Assembly (NCBI RefSeq): GCF_029852145.1
Contig: NC_079969.1
Coordinates: 5,828,001 to 5,892,000, forward strand
Length of the DNA stretch: 64,000 nt
DNA from: Microplitis mediator
Lineage: Eukaryota; Arthropoda; Insecta; Hymenoptera; Braconidae
Direction of reading: 5' to 3'
Position 1 is the stretch's first letter. Every line of letters begins with the position of its first letter. This document shows, piece by piece, positions 33,064 through 45,679 of the stretch. The notes under the pieces are model-generated. The model was not told the DNA's origin and did not search any database. It saw nothing but the letters and a program-made list of their open reading frames with translations. A program made the position numbers and the translations under genes.

Positions 33064-33677
33064 ACTTCCGCTAATCATGCAGAATCAGGGCTGCTAACCT
33101 TTTTGATAACCAAAAATCCAATTTTAGACTAATCGCTTTAAATGAGGTGTCATTCAGCGTTTGTCGGCAGATTTAAGATGTATTTGGTTCATTTGTTGTT
33201 ACATAAAACTTACTAAGCCAAAAGTTTGCACCAAGGCTACAAATTTTGCTTATTTTTCAGGTTAACATTACCATTTTTTAGTTCCGTGCTACACTGCACT
33301 ATTTGATATGTTTTTCTTTTCATTCTATGTATTGACTATTAAGTCAACCACCAAAACTTGAGGTATATGCCTATTTGCCATAATTTCTGTAGTTTCGTCC
33401 TAAGTACGTTAACAGACTCGTCAGTAAAGCTATGTTAACGCACTCTTGCCTTAGACAACATCTCTTACCAGTACGTGCCGGCGTAAAACAGTGTTGTGGG
33501 CTTCAGCCAGACACTATACTAGCGATTGGAGGCGGATACCGTCCAAATTACTTGCAACAAAATGTTAAGAGCTGTTGTACACCGTTAAAGTATTGAAATA
33601 ACAAAAACATGCCGATTTTCACTATTACAAGAGTTCAAAAATATTTTGTCACTCTTAGTTAGACCTTTCCATCACCA

Positions 33678-34095
33678 CCCTGTCCTGTCATGACAAAACG
33701 ACGTATCTCAAAAATTATAGTTTCGAGAAAATAGCGTTTAAAGTTTTAACAGAATTTGAGTACAATTTTACAGAAAAATTAATTTCTGTTATGATAAAAC
33801 GACGTACCTCGAGATACGTTTTTTTTATCGTAAGAAACTAATCCTTGTTTTGATAAATAGATGAAATTGTTATGACAAAACGCTGTAACTCGAAGAATTA
33901 AATTTCCAATGCAAAAAAGATACGTTTTTTTTCATTTCTTTTATATGCACATTTGATCAATATTATTGGCATAATTAATTAAATTAGTAAAATTTTGATG
34001 ATACCCTATTATTAAGTGACATTAAATAAACCTTTTTAGCTTTGCTACGAAAAAACAGCGTATCTCGAGATACGTCGTTTTGTCATAACAGGGCA
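33678..34095. mobile_element. CCCTGT..ATGACAAAACG fold-back with ATCTCGAGATACG palindromes
   Basis: CCCTGTCCTGTCATGACAAA at the left is inverted as TTTGTCATAACAGGGCAG at the right. Inside, GACAAAACG(A)CGTA(T/C)CTCGAG recurs several times in both orientations, and CGTATCTCGAGATACG is itself a perfect palindrome. No open frame. Confidence 0.65.
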
Positions 34096-37000
34096 GCACC
34101 GTCCTTCTTACGGTGTTATATAAAATTACTTATATTTATTAGAAAAATATATTTTGGAAAATTTGCATGATTTTATGTTATTTTTATCCATTTTGTACAC
34201 TTTAGTTACAAGCTCCGGATAGATATCTAGTGTTAGAGACAAAAACACATACAGAAAATTTAATTCGCCGTGTAGCTGAACACGTGGAAAAAGTTTAATT
34301 ATAGATCCTTAAGGTGTAAGCACTTGGAACTTAGAAAATTGTTTATAGCCTCACTTCTATATAATTACCTAACTTCTAATTTTTTGAAAATCGTCATAAC
34401 CATAACGGAAAGTTGAAAAAAAATTTCGACAATAGAAATTTTTTTCAAGCATTAAAATTAGAGCTTATTGTAAATCAATTATAAAGTACAAGTTGGTGAA
34501 TAATTTATAAAGCGTACTGTGGTTTAAAAGAAAAACAAAGCGGCTGCTAACAAGGTCATCTGAGTTGTTAAGAATAATTTGATTGAGAAAAATTTAATTA
34601 TTAAAAACTCAATTCTGTTGAGTTAAAGATCAAGGTATATTTTGCTAGAAGGTCTAATTCAATAAGCCCACGACGCTGTGGTAACGACGAATATGGGGCA
34701 GAAGGAAGCCGATTGTGTCACTGAATTTCATAATGTAATAGAATTCGATTGAAATCAATAATTAATTAGGTCAACTAGTTGCTTCATTAAACCCATTCAT
34801 TATTAATATTCATTTATTACGAATATAAATAATGCTGCTCTGTAATTGCCGTGTCTATTGAACATTGAAAACACTTGATTGTACTGCTGTAGACAGTAGC
34901 GATTCTTCTAGGCTGACATATTTCACACTGTAGCAAGCCGAGAGTGAATTTTTGAGTGAATACGGGTTTTTTTGTTATCCGAATTAACTCCGTCACTTCG
35001 AGTTCCGGAGTTTAAAAAAAGATCACCCCGCATACGGAGTAAATATAAAGTTTTTTTCAGTGGACCGATTTTGGAGAGATGTGGATTTTTTTTTCAATCT
35101 GTATTCCCTTTGATTCGGAATTATGATGCTAAAATAATCTCCCCTTCGAAGCTAATTTCAATTTTTGAATAATTTGAAAATTCGAATTATTCGTCAATTT
35201 TCGAAGTATTCAAAAGTTCAAATTATTTGAAAGTTATCAAATTAATCGTAACTTTAGGGATTGTTCAATTCGAATCCGAAAATTCGACTCAGCTTTCTAA
35301 TATTCAGTTTTTATTTAACATCGAGTAGTTTTTCAAAAACAGTGTAATTTTGAAAAACAGTGTAAAGTTATATAGTGCAAAGTCAGTTTTGAATAAATAT
35401 CTAATCACATATTTAATCTGAATCTTATTACAATAATTATTTCAAACGCCAACTATCTATTTTTTAGTAATATAAAAAATAGGAAAAATTGTTTAACGCA
35501 ATTTACAACTAAATTATTCCAATTTTCGGATAATTCGAAAATCCTTTTTTTGAAAAAGTCAGAAAAAGGACTACATCGAGAATTTTTCAGTAAGAAATCG
35601 TGATCTGATCATAAAATGGCGGACTTGACACCTTCAATACTTCCTAAAGATTTCTTCTTGTTTGAATCAGGACTAATTCAAAAATTATCAAGACTTTATA
35701 CTACTTTCTGAAAATTTAATTTCAAGCACTTCAAAATTTCTGTTTTCCTCCTTTCTATTATTCGAGATGATCAGATAAGTGACAATTCCAAAGTTAACTT
35801 CACGGTTAACGCTTGCCATTCGTAACCAGTTAACACTTAAATCCACAGACACTCGGGGATCTATTGGTAACTTTACAAGGTTAACTTGGACAATTGGAAG
35901 ATATTCGGAACTATAACAGTTCTCCTCATTGTCAACAATTCTAATGTATAATAGGAGAGCAAATGACTGTGATTTGAATAAATACTTCGAATCTTATCAA
36001 ATTATACGCCTTAAGCACTTCTGACATTCTGAATAATTTTGAACCGTTTTGGTTAATCAGAAAAAAATTTATCAATTTCACTCTGTCTGAAATACGAATA
36101 CCAATAATTCAAAATATTTATTAGCAAAAGGAATTAAAAAATATGAATATTAATTGACTTATTTTCCAAGATTTTAATTTTGATGTTTTATTAAATGTCT
36201 CATCGTTCGTGTGTAGGTTACGGATGGTTAAATTCAACTATACAAAGTGAATTTACTAAACTGGAAAACGCGTAGAACCGTGACTACTCTCAAGTTCCCC
36301 AACTATTATATACATATATATTTATATATATACGGATGTATGCGCCTGTTTGTGTTCTTCAATATTTAGTGGTTGGAACCTTAACTATCACAGTAGTAGT
36401 CTAGGGCGTCAATGGCAAGCGGAGCGAATCCCATTTATCCAAAGCCGTCATGTTCCAATGAGAAAGCGCCGTCTTAGCTGTATACTTCGCAAAGTAATCA
36501 ACTTCTTGAGTATACGGAATTTAGTTTAAAGTTATGTGTTGTATGTGTGGGATTCCATGCAACTGATCTTCAACAAATCTATATCCACATTTCACACTCA
36601 CGCTTACCCTTTTATACACCTTATAAACTTCTCTTGTGATCTCCTTTACTTACTTACCCTCCTTTACCTCTGCTAGTTCTCTGTAATTGTCAATTCACAC
36701 TGCTTATTATGTTCAAATGTGACACACAGACTTGATTAAATAACCTATCAAAAGTATGTGGATCGGAATAGTTCAATGGAAATATATGAATTAAAGAGAG
36801 TTAACTTTTTAACTTCCCACTATGAAAATAGACGAGTTTCGAAAAACTCGGAAAATTATTGTTTTTATTATTTGATTTGATTTTTAAAAAAAAGTTTGGA
36901 AAATCTAAAAGTGCACACCTCGAACTCTCAAGTTACAATAAAATATATAAATTATTAATTTTCATTTTTAATTACAAAATTTTTTAATAAACATCTAGAA

Positions 37001-37625
37001 AGAAATTCGTCGTTTTTTTTTTAATTTAGTTAAATCTATGACAGTTGGCAATCAAAAAAAAAATCTGAGGGTAAAGTAGAACCTTATGATACCAGCAAAG
37101 TTCGATGATAAAAAAAAAAATTCCCGATAAAATAAAAAAATGGCTGCAATGTGTGTTTGTTTAGATGGAACAATGCCGGTTTTAACAGAAATGATTTATT
37201 ATAAACAAAACGAGAAGGACTACAATAGTCATTTTCGAAAAGGACCTTCTTTGCATAATTCTGCAGACAGTGAAAAAAAAATAAAGTCATTTTGTCAAGC
37301 CGTTCACGAGATATCCGTGCCACAGACTTTTTTTGGACTACAGACTAACTGACGTCCACGATACATATTTTTTTTTATTGAACTTTCTTTTATTATGATA
37401 CGTATCGGACAACTTGATGAAAGTATCAGTCTTATTAATTAGTGTTTCCTCTTTAGATTAATGTCCTTTTTATAACGTATAAGTGTGATATGAAAATAAT
37501 ATATACAGTTTAAGGTGAAAAAATCGCATGACCTTGACAAGTCGGTTATTAAGCACAACCTCTCCGCTTCGCGTTCGAGGTGGGCAATATATATCATACT
37601 TTTTAATAACGTGAGTATGTATATA
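34096..37625. other. No gene seen
   Basis: 34960-35050 has GGAGT/ACTCCG words like the shell at 19029. 36360-36540 is less A/T-rich and non-repetitive. No coding frame above 80 codons. Confidence 0.5.
36807..36870 (+). repeat. AACTTCCCG-family head fragment
   Basis: TTTTTAACTTCCCACTATG followed by GAGTTTCGAAAAACTCGG resembles the head of the copies at 9255 and 9718. It decays quickly to the right. Confidence 0.45.
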
Positions 37626-37895
37626 CACTGTAATCAAAACGGTGTAAATTCACGCTATATCGGTGTTGAATTTAACCTCGAAGTCGGTGTTAAAATAACA
37701 CCGATAGTGTTGTTAACCTTTTTCTGGTGTTAAATGGTGTAAAAAGGTGTTGTATTTTTGAAGTATCAACAGTCGAATTGTATACTCACACCCTCATACT
37801 CCGATCGGAATTAATTTACGCCGCATCTGCACCATTGTAACACCGCTAAATAGTACTTCTCGGTAGTTTATTTTAACACCATTTTTTTTACAGCG
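37626..37895. mobile_element. GGTGTTAAA-family element, first of an adjacent pair
   Basis: The left end TACACTGTAA precedes ACGGTGTAAATTC. The right end is ACACCATTTTTTTTACAGCG. The interior is full of GGTGTTAAAATAACACC dyads. It lies only 10 bp (TACATATATA) from the second copy. Confidence 0.65.
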
Positions 37896-37905
37896 TACAT
37901 ATATA

Positions 37906-38252
37906 CACTTTTAAAAGAGCGGTGTTAAAATGATATAACTCAGGTGTAGGCGGTGTAATTTGGCGGTGCTAAAATACCGGTATCGAATCGGTGTAAATTA
38001 CCCAATTATTTAAAAATTACACAATTTTACACCCACCATTTTAACCACCAATAATTTAATTAATTAATAAAAACATTATTTACCTGTAGTGATCGAGTAA
38101 GTAAAAATATTCATGAAGTAAAATATTTTCAACACCGAAAAATATTTTAACACCGGGAAATTTTTCTTACACCAGTAAAAAATATTTACACTGGCGGCGG
38201 TGTTATTTTAACACCTACACCTCCTAGACTTACCCCGGTTTTTTTTACAGTG
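37906..38252. mobile_element. GGTGTTAAA-family element, second of an adjacent pair
   Basis: The left end CACTTTTAAAAGAGCGGTG matches the left end of the copy at 59188 (CACTGTAAAAAGAGCGGTG). The right end CCCCGGTTTTTTTTACAGTG is followed by TA. The interior has repeated AACACCG/CGGTGTT words. Confidence 0.75.
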
Positions 38253-40132
38253 TACATGTCTACGTACAGGTTTATATATATATCTTCATATATGTTGACA
38301 TTTTTATTTTTGTACGAAATTGCACATATGCGGCAAATATGTAAATATGTATATATTTTTTCTGTGAGGTAAGTGAAATAAGAATTTAATTTTCTTGCTA
38401 GATAAATGAAATTTTACAATAATATTTGAATAAATTTGAAAGACGAAAAAATTATAGACACAAAATTAAAAAAAAAATATCAACCCTTTTAAAAAAGTTA
38501 TGTGACGTTGACATTTATTAAGAGAGTTGAAAACTAAAACTTTATAGACATGACATATTTATGTCTATAGGTCATAAGTTAATTAATAGATTACGACCAC
38601 CTATTTAAAAATTGTTATTTAACGTTAACGAAAACTATGTCAAGACAGAACCTTTGAACTCATCTCTAATGTATGAAAGCGTCTCCGTCCGGAAAGGTCT
38701 CTGCAAAAGTATCTCTCTTGTATTTCTTACTTTAAACTAATATTGAAAAATTCTGAAATAACAAAAAAAAAAAAAAACTAATTGATTGATTGAACTTTTC
38801 AACTCTGATAAGTGAAAGAGGATATTGAGTAGACGTCTCGAGAGTTAGCTCAAAGTAAAATTTATCGAAAATTTGTAATTACCTCTCGACGAGATTCTTG
38901 AGTATGTCAGTCGAGTTTCCTGATAGAAAATCTCAAAAGCGTACATATTTATTTATTAAATTAAAATATCGATCATTACTTGAATGTTTAAAAAAAAAAT
39001 AAGGTAAGAAGTATTTCAATTACAAGTGTAACGAGAAATTTTAACGAAAGTTATTGCAAGTTTGTATATTAAGTGAATCATTAGTACTCATCATAAGTTA
39101 TATTTACATAATTTAAAATTTTTTTTTAAATTCATCAACAAAATTTTTTATTTTTAAATAAACAAATGTCTGTTTGTGTGTTATTAGCTCGGATAACTTG
39201 TTATGACTCTCACCAAAGATAAAAAACGTCAGATGAAGTTATAAAGTGCTATGAAGGTCAATCAAATAGACAAGCATAAACTTTGCCGTTTATAAGAGTT
39301 TTTTAATTTATATTTTATATAATTAAAAGTTATTGTGGTCCCATCAGAGTTTATATAGTTTAATGGCAACAAGGTGTTATTTTATCACTTTTTATATCAA
39401 AGAAGTCTAGCAAATTTTACAAATTGTTTGTCGGTTTTATAAATTTCCCGAGTTCTAATAAACTGAATTTTTTTGCGCTTGAGCTGAAATTTTTTTGTGG
39501 CATGCAAGTCAGAATTTAGATCCTCTTGAAGTACTGCTGAGATAACGTACTGAAGAACAAAAGTACTTATTCAGAACCTAGATAATATAAGAACGATATT
39601 CTATTCAGTACTTAATCAGCTTTGCTTATTTCCACTCTCAAAAGTTATTAGAATTCATTCAGACTCATTAAAAAATTCTCGTAAGATTTAAAAAATCCTG
39701 TCTAGACTCTATTATAAATTTTTATAGGACATAGTAGTAACTACAGACAGATTTTATTTTGTAACTACTGGGAAAACAAGTAGAGAGTGAGAATTTTGAG
39801 AAATCTTTTAAAAAACCACAATTGTGACATTAGTATTTTTTACAGAACTCTAACCCACAGGTTAAAAACAAGTAGAAAGTAAAAATTTTAGGAAAAATCT
39901 TTAAAATTTTTATTTTTCAAAATCACATCAATCCGTTGCAGTAGAACTTAAAATACTTCCTATCATTTCTAGTCAAGTCATTATTTTTAAAAATGATTCA
40001 TAGTTATAGTTAGTATTATGTGATAACTATCTACTAGATAACATAACATGAATTATCGACCACAAAGTGATTATAGATATACAGTAGTAGAATACAGACT
40101 ATATTGTAAAGTATCACTCAGTATATACAATA
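38253..40132. other. No gene seen
   Basis: A/T-rich, unique-looking sequence leading to the tRNA gene. Confidence 0.6.
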
Positions 40133-40225
40133 GCTCCAGTGGCGCAATTGGTTAGCGCACGGTACTTATAAGACAGTGAAACGTGAGCAATGCCGGGGTT
40201 GTGAGTTCGAGCCTCACCTGGAGCA
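40133..40225 (+). tRNA. tRNA-Ile (anticodon UAU) with a 19-nt intron
   Basis: Cytoplasmic isoleucine tRNA that reads AUA codons. The acceptor stem GCTCCAG pairs with CTGGAGC, followed by discriminator A. The D arm is GCGC/GCGC around AATTGGTTA. The anticodon stem CGGTA pairs with TGCCG (one G-U), the T arm is GTGAG/CTCAC with loop TTCGAGC, and the variable loop is GGGTT. The loop C-T-TAT-A puts anticodon TAT at 40167-40169. After A37 an insert at 40171-40189 interrupts the loop at the canonical tRNA intron position, so splicing by the tRNA endonuclease is expected. Animal tRNA-Ile(UAU) genes are known to carry introns there. A run of seven T starts at 40226, directly after the discriminator, as expected for RNA polymerase III termination. 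Internal A box and B box (GAGTTCGAGCC) are intact. This is the best-supported functional gene in the window. Confidence 0.96.
40171..40189 (+). other. Intron of tRNA-Ile(UAU)
   Basis: Nineteen bases lie between loop positions 37 and 38 of the tRNA. Removing them restores a seven-base anticodon loop C-T-T-A-T-A-A and leaves the stem CGGTA/TGCCG intact. The position is canonical; the length is read directly from the fold. Confidence 0.9.
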
Positions 40226-40232
40226 TTTTTTT
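40226..40232 (+). terminator. Pol III terminator of tRNA-Ile(UAU)
   Basis: Seven consecutive T residues begin immediately after the discriminator base, a standard RNA polymerase III stop. Confidence 0.85.
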
Positions 40233-40319
40233 ATAATGTGCATTTATTAAATAAATACGTGTCATTTATTAGATTATATCAAAACTCGTGTTTAAAAAAT
40301 TTTTGTAATACCAGCTATT

Positions 40320-40323
<4 letters not shown>

Positions 40324-40359
<36 letters not shown>
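40324..40359 (+). repeat. 36-bp poly(A) run
   Basis: Uninterrupted A residues about 100 bp downstream of the tRNA gene. It could be a retrotransposed tail or simple slippage; no element body is recognised upstream. Confidence 0.9.
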
Positions 40360-40362
<3 letters not shown>

Positions 40363-42750
40363 AAAAAAAATTCATACGAGATTGTATGGAAATATAAATA
40401 AGAATATATGGATTCAAACGTTCATCCATGGGAATTTATACAGGAATATTTTAATTTATCTAAGAGTGTAAGAAGCCATAATCCGAATATTTAAAAAATC
40501 TATATCGACGTTCTAATTAGCAAATTGTCTAACTCAATTTCAGAAAATCTACCAATTATGCGAAAAAAAAGTAATATAAAAATTTTTTTTTTTTATCTAA
40601 AAATCGATTCTATATTTAGTATATGTATAATACTTTTGTCTAGGTTATTCAAATAATATTCTTTTTGACTATTAGCATCTGAAAATTGCACAAAATCATC
40701 TACTACAAAATATGAAGTTAAACAATTCGCTAATGGGAACGTCGAAATGATTCATTGATTGGTTGAAATTAGCATGGTATTCTATCGATTCTTATGAATT
40801 TCAATCATAGTTCATAAAGCGAAATATAGAATCTAATAGCGAACGATAGATCAATAGAAATTCATGGGAAAATTTTACATGTCAACAACTTCAGATGAAA
40901 ACACATGGAATTCATAAGAATCTACATAAATTCCCAAATTGTTTATTACCGTGAATTTTGAGTACATCTAGATTTCTCTACTGATTCATGTAGTAAATTA
41001 TGAAAACGCAATTTCCCTATAGAAAATCCACGTGGGTACTTGAATTCTCATAGGATAACATACGGAAATTTCACCAAAAATTCGATCCCTGGATTCCCAC
41101 ATAGATGTTTTTGATAGGGACACACACTCATAAAATTCATACAGGATTCATATGGGTTCCTTTGAATTCTCGTACACTTCTGCCGACGGAAAGTTTTCAT
41201 CAGATTTTTTTTATCGTAAAATTCAAATATTTCGTATGAAAGTGTAATTTGATCCTTAATACTGTACATTGCAACCCATCAACAATAATAGTATATGACG
41301 TCAATTATAACCACAATCAAGCTCAGTAACTAAAATCTATTATAGGTGACAAGTAATCCTTGTCATCGAATACCTTTATCGGTATATTTTCTCATAATAG
41401 CCCTGCTAAAAATGCCTATATTATGCTCAATAATATTTAAATTGAAGATTTTCGGTAACCATTTTGATCCTTTTTTTCTCATCTATAAGCTTCAGTTAAA
41501 GAGAACCAGAAACCAGAATAAGAAGTAGGATATAAAAGTAAAGAGAAAGCGCGACAGATAATGTAAAGTATAGAGACATTAAATTCAGTAAGACACTTGG
41601 GAAAAGGAAAGATGATTTATTAAGAAGTCGTCGTCGTTACCGAACAACGACTTTTCCCACGACGTTAGACGTTTTCTTATATTCTTTCTTTAACCTCTCA
41701 TATTCTCTTACCCTCTTCTATATTATCTTATCCTTCCACTAGTAGTACACTTACACACATTCTTATTTTTCATCTTTTTCGTTCCTTATACTTTTGAGAT
41801 TTTCTTATAAAAATCGATCCTTAGAAAATTTACGATGTTTTTCTATTGCGCCGACTTGGCAGAACTTTCTTTAAAACGGCTACCGACGCCGGGCATTATC
41901 TTCAAATTTATTATTTTATACGTAATACTACTCTGCTACATTATTATTTTATTTTTTATTGTCATTATACATTTAATTTTTTTTTTTTTTTAAATACTAA
42001 CAGTAGATTACGTAACGAAAATATGAATAGACGGGGATAATAATCGAATTTCCGTTTTACTATCATCTTAATAACCAAGTCACGTTCCATTTGTTCTGCA
42101 GTATCTCTCGATTTATATAACTGCTCTGCTAGAAAAATATATCTTTTTTTTTTACTTTACACACTAGGCATGTAAGACATATATATATGTTAGCTTTTAA
42201 ATCAATGGGTGAGAAAAATATATAAGATGAAAAATTTATTGAATTTACGGGCAAGGAGGTGAACGTTTCTGAGGTGTTAGTAGAAAATGAATCAAGGCTC
42301 CCGTCCTGTATATTTGTTTTAGATGTGAGCTCTACAGAAAATGATTTATTTTTACAAATAATATTTATGTAATTTTTGTGAAATGATGTAGTATGCTTAT
42401 TGCAAGATTACTTTAAGTAACATACATTTTTTATTTTACTATTCAATGGATAAAGTAGATTTAAGTGAAATCGATACTCTGTTTATCTAGAGCGACTATA
42501 AATCTTTGACTATAAATTTTTTATTTTTTTTATTTTACTGTTCATTCTACTGCGAAATCTAATTACTTTTAATATTTATAACTAAATCTTGTGGCATAAT
42601 TATGGATAAATAAATTTACTTTGACGGAGATTTAATGGAAAATTTTAACTAATATTTATTTTATAAAAACGGAGTGAAAAACTTTTTTTTAAAAACTTAA
42701 AAATTATTTAGAAAAATTTATGATTGGATTTTTGTTAATATCTCTATAAA
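40360..42750. other. No gene seen; weak fold-backs
   Basis: TCGACGTTCTAATTAGCAAA (40506) recurs inverted, imperfectly, near 40723-40745. 40740-41220 has GAATTCATA/TATGAATTC words. 41620-41760 is mixed and then pyrimidine-rich. Confidence 0.45.
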
Positions 42751-43724
42751 TACACGGAGAGAAGTGAATGGTATATTCTTCAATGTGACAGAGTAATTAT
42801 TACCATGTAGCATGGTAGCGCAAGTTTTTTAGCCGTATTATTCATTTGACATAGTAGTTTGTTCGATTTTGAATGGTAACACTAGCCAACCTAGCATGGT
42901 AATAATTCCTATGCTAGCATGGGAATCATTTCTATGCTACATTGGAATTATTACAATTTCGATGAAGCTGCTTCCAATTCAAGATAGTAAGATTAATATT
43001 AAAATAAGATTTCATAATTAAAAAATTAGGTTATTTAATTAATAATAAATAAATTTTTAACTGATTTAAAAAATTTTTAAATAAAACAATAAATATTAAC
43101 ATTAACATATTTTAACATGGGTTAGTTTTATTAGAAAAATATTATAATAATTTAATTATTTATTGAAAATACATTTAATTAATATTTTATTGTAAGTAAA
43201 TTTATTAATTATGAATTATTAATGTAGAGAAAGTTAACAATTATCTAAATTAAAAATATTAAATCCAGCGCTTTGGAATATACATTTTTCCGTCTGCAGC
43301 AGTGACGATACGTGTGGTAGAATAACATTTTAAATCAGAATACAATAGACAATGATACTTGTCAAATAATACTTGAGTTTCGTATGATTGATAATGTTCA
43401 TTAAAATAATATTCATTGATATAAGTAGTAATTAAGATTAATATATGTACAGGTTATATTGGACGTATATGCTATATAGCAGCGCTTAATATTTAAACTG
43501 CCTTCACGCTACACAGCATGGGACTAAGTACCATTCTAGCATGCTTTGATTACTATGCTACAAAGTAATATTTACCAGTAGCATGATTACTGTGTAGTAT
43601 GGTAAATATTACCAGAAGAATGGTAATCATTCCCATGCTACATAGTATCGATTCCTATGCTTTAAAAAATATGACTGGTTACCATGTAGAATGGTAATTA
43701 TTACCATTCTTTTCTCTCCGTGTA
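42751..43724. mobile_element. CACGGAGAG element with TACCATGCTA arrays
   Basis: The ends TACACGGAGAGAA and TTTTCTCTCCGTGTA include TA. Next to each end lie arrays of GGTAATTATTACCAT, CATGCTACAT and ATGGGAATCATT dyads. About 974 bp including an unrelated A/T-rich middle (about 42970-43490). It has the same architecture as the elements at 17472 and 58330. Confidence 0.8.
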
Positions 43725-45679
43725 TTGAGTTATTTGAAAAATTTTATACCTTTTTTATAACGCCTTAAATTTTTCAAAAAAAAGGCATCCTGTACTTTTT
43801 TCAAAAATGTGATATTTTTTTAGATACTTTGAGTTTAAAATTTTCTGACGTCTGGGCCAAATGTGACCATAACTTCCAACAAACGGAACTTTTGCTCTAC
43901 CATTCGTTCATAAAGTAAGAGAATTATTATCAACAGGTTATCCGATATTTTTAGTTTAAAACTATAACCTCAAAATTTATTAAATGAATTAAAACACAAA
44001 CACTTGAGACGTAGTTTCAAAACTATTTATATTTCTCGTTGACTACAAAATTTGAATTCAAACTGAATATAACATTCGCTTCACGTAACCTTTAATAATA
44101 AGATAGACAAATATGTTACTCAAATTCTATGATTATCTCGAAACGTATCCTTAACACCTCAGTGAGGCTTTGTATATTTCTGTTTATATGCACTCTTGGG
44201 TTTTCCATGTCCCAACAGAATAACCCAACTCTATAGATGAAAAGGACATGAACAACAGAGAAGTCTAGAAAATTGTACACAGCGAATAGGGTGAGACCAT
44301 ATATATATATATTGCTAACAAACTGTTCGTCACGTACAGAACACGAAAAATACAAAAGACTTGTTCAAAGAGACAGTGCACTTTGTCGATCAAAGTCATT
44401 TTATATTTAATTCACATGTGCTTTATATTTAATTTTCATTTTCACATCAGGTTTAAAATAAAAAATATTTTTTTTTATACAAAAAAAAAGTGATATTCGT
44501 GATATATATTTTTGATCGTTAAAATTCGTTTGATTGTTTTTCATTATTTACATACATATATTTTCATCTTTTTTCACGTAAATTAGTTGTTGCGTAAAAT
44601 TAAAGGTGCAATTATAAAATTATGATACACGGGTTGTTAACTCGTTCAAAGAAGTGAAAACAAATATCGTCCTGTTATAACGCGTGTTCAGTAGAGTAGT
44701 ATAATTATAAATTGAAATATTTGAGTAAAAAATATAATGAGACTTATAATTGATTATGATATTTCGATTACTGTTAACTTAATTAGCAACGATTGTTAAA
44801 TATCGCAATTAACTAAATTGGAAGTGATCAAAAATATGATGTTCTGATAAATTCTTCCATTTATTAGGAAATCGGGATGAGTAATAATTAAATATATTGA
44901 TTCATATGTGGAAGTCTCTGCATATTTTGAGGTGTGAAAAATTTGGTTGAGACTTTAGAAGTATAATTTTTTTTTGGATTTCAATATCGATGCGAAATTT
45001 TCAAGGGGTTGCTAAATAATTTCGGATTCCAAAAATGATCAAAATTCGGATTTTGTTTTCAAAATTTTTTATTTGTAACATCATGAATAAGCTAGAAATT
45101 TTAACTTAAAATGTGAATATTCAAAAGTCGCTCAAAAATTTTGAACGTTTCCGAGTACTGTCTTTTAGATGTTTTCAAGTGACCCTTGAATATTAATATG
45201 AAAGGTTCTCAATTTTTCACCATAAATTTGTATCATAATGAATAAAAATAGAACCCGAGACACAGAAAAAAATTAGTTATTTACATATTTTTTTCTTTTC
45301 AATTCAATTTTTAGGTTTTTTTGGTTACTCAAATCTTATGCAATTTTGTTTCATAAAATTGTCCAGTATATTTTCGGTTATGCGAAAGTTATATTTTAGC
45401 GAAATAATAATAATTGAGTTATCGAAAAATACACAAATTAATTCAGTCCTAATTACATATTATGAATTAATATTCAAAATTGTTGAGCGCCGTTCAAATA
45501 TCTATACTTTTTCACATGGTATTGATTTTACCCATAGAAAATGTTCCTGCCACGAAAAAAAAAAAACAAATTCGAATTTCTATCATTTTCGGAATGATCG
45601 AAATTCTCGAGCGACCCGTTAAAAATTTTTGATCGATCTGATTTTTGGAGAAGGTTTTTAAAATCCGTTAAACCAACAA
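43725..45679. other. No gene seen; dispersed repeat shared with 54690-54910
   Basis: AAAATGATCAAAATTCG with GAAATTTTCAAGG-type neighbours (44990-45200) recurs at about 54740-54910, suggesting an old dispersed repeat. No coding frame above 94 codons. Confidence 0.45.

Larger units (their letters stand above)
30320..33677. other. No gene seen; scattered repeat pieces
   Basis: Holds TTCTTGGATCAAGAA words near 30375, the tRNA-like piece at 31055, a microsatellite and two repeat fragments listed separately. 33100-33560 is unrecognised mixed sequence. Confidence 0.5.

Noticed and set aside
40324..40359. Poly(A) tail of a retrotransposed tRNA-derived element ending at the tRNA gene
   Set aside because: The tRNA ends with its own T-run about 90 bp upstream, no target duplication was found, and the A-run may be simple slippage.
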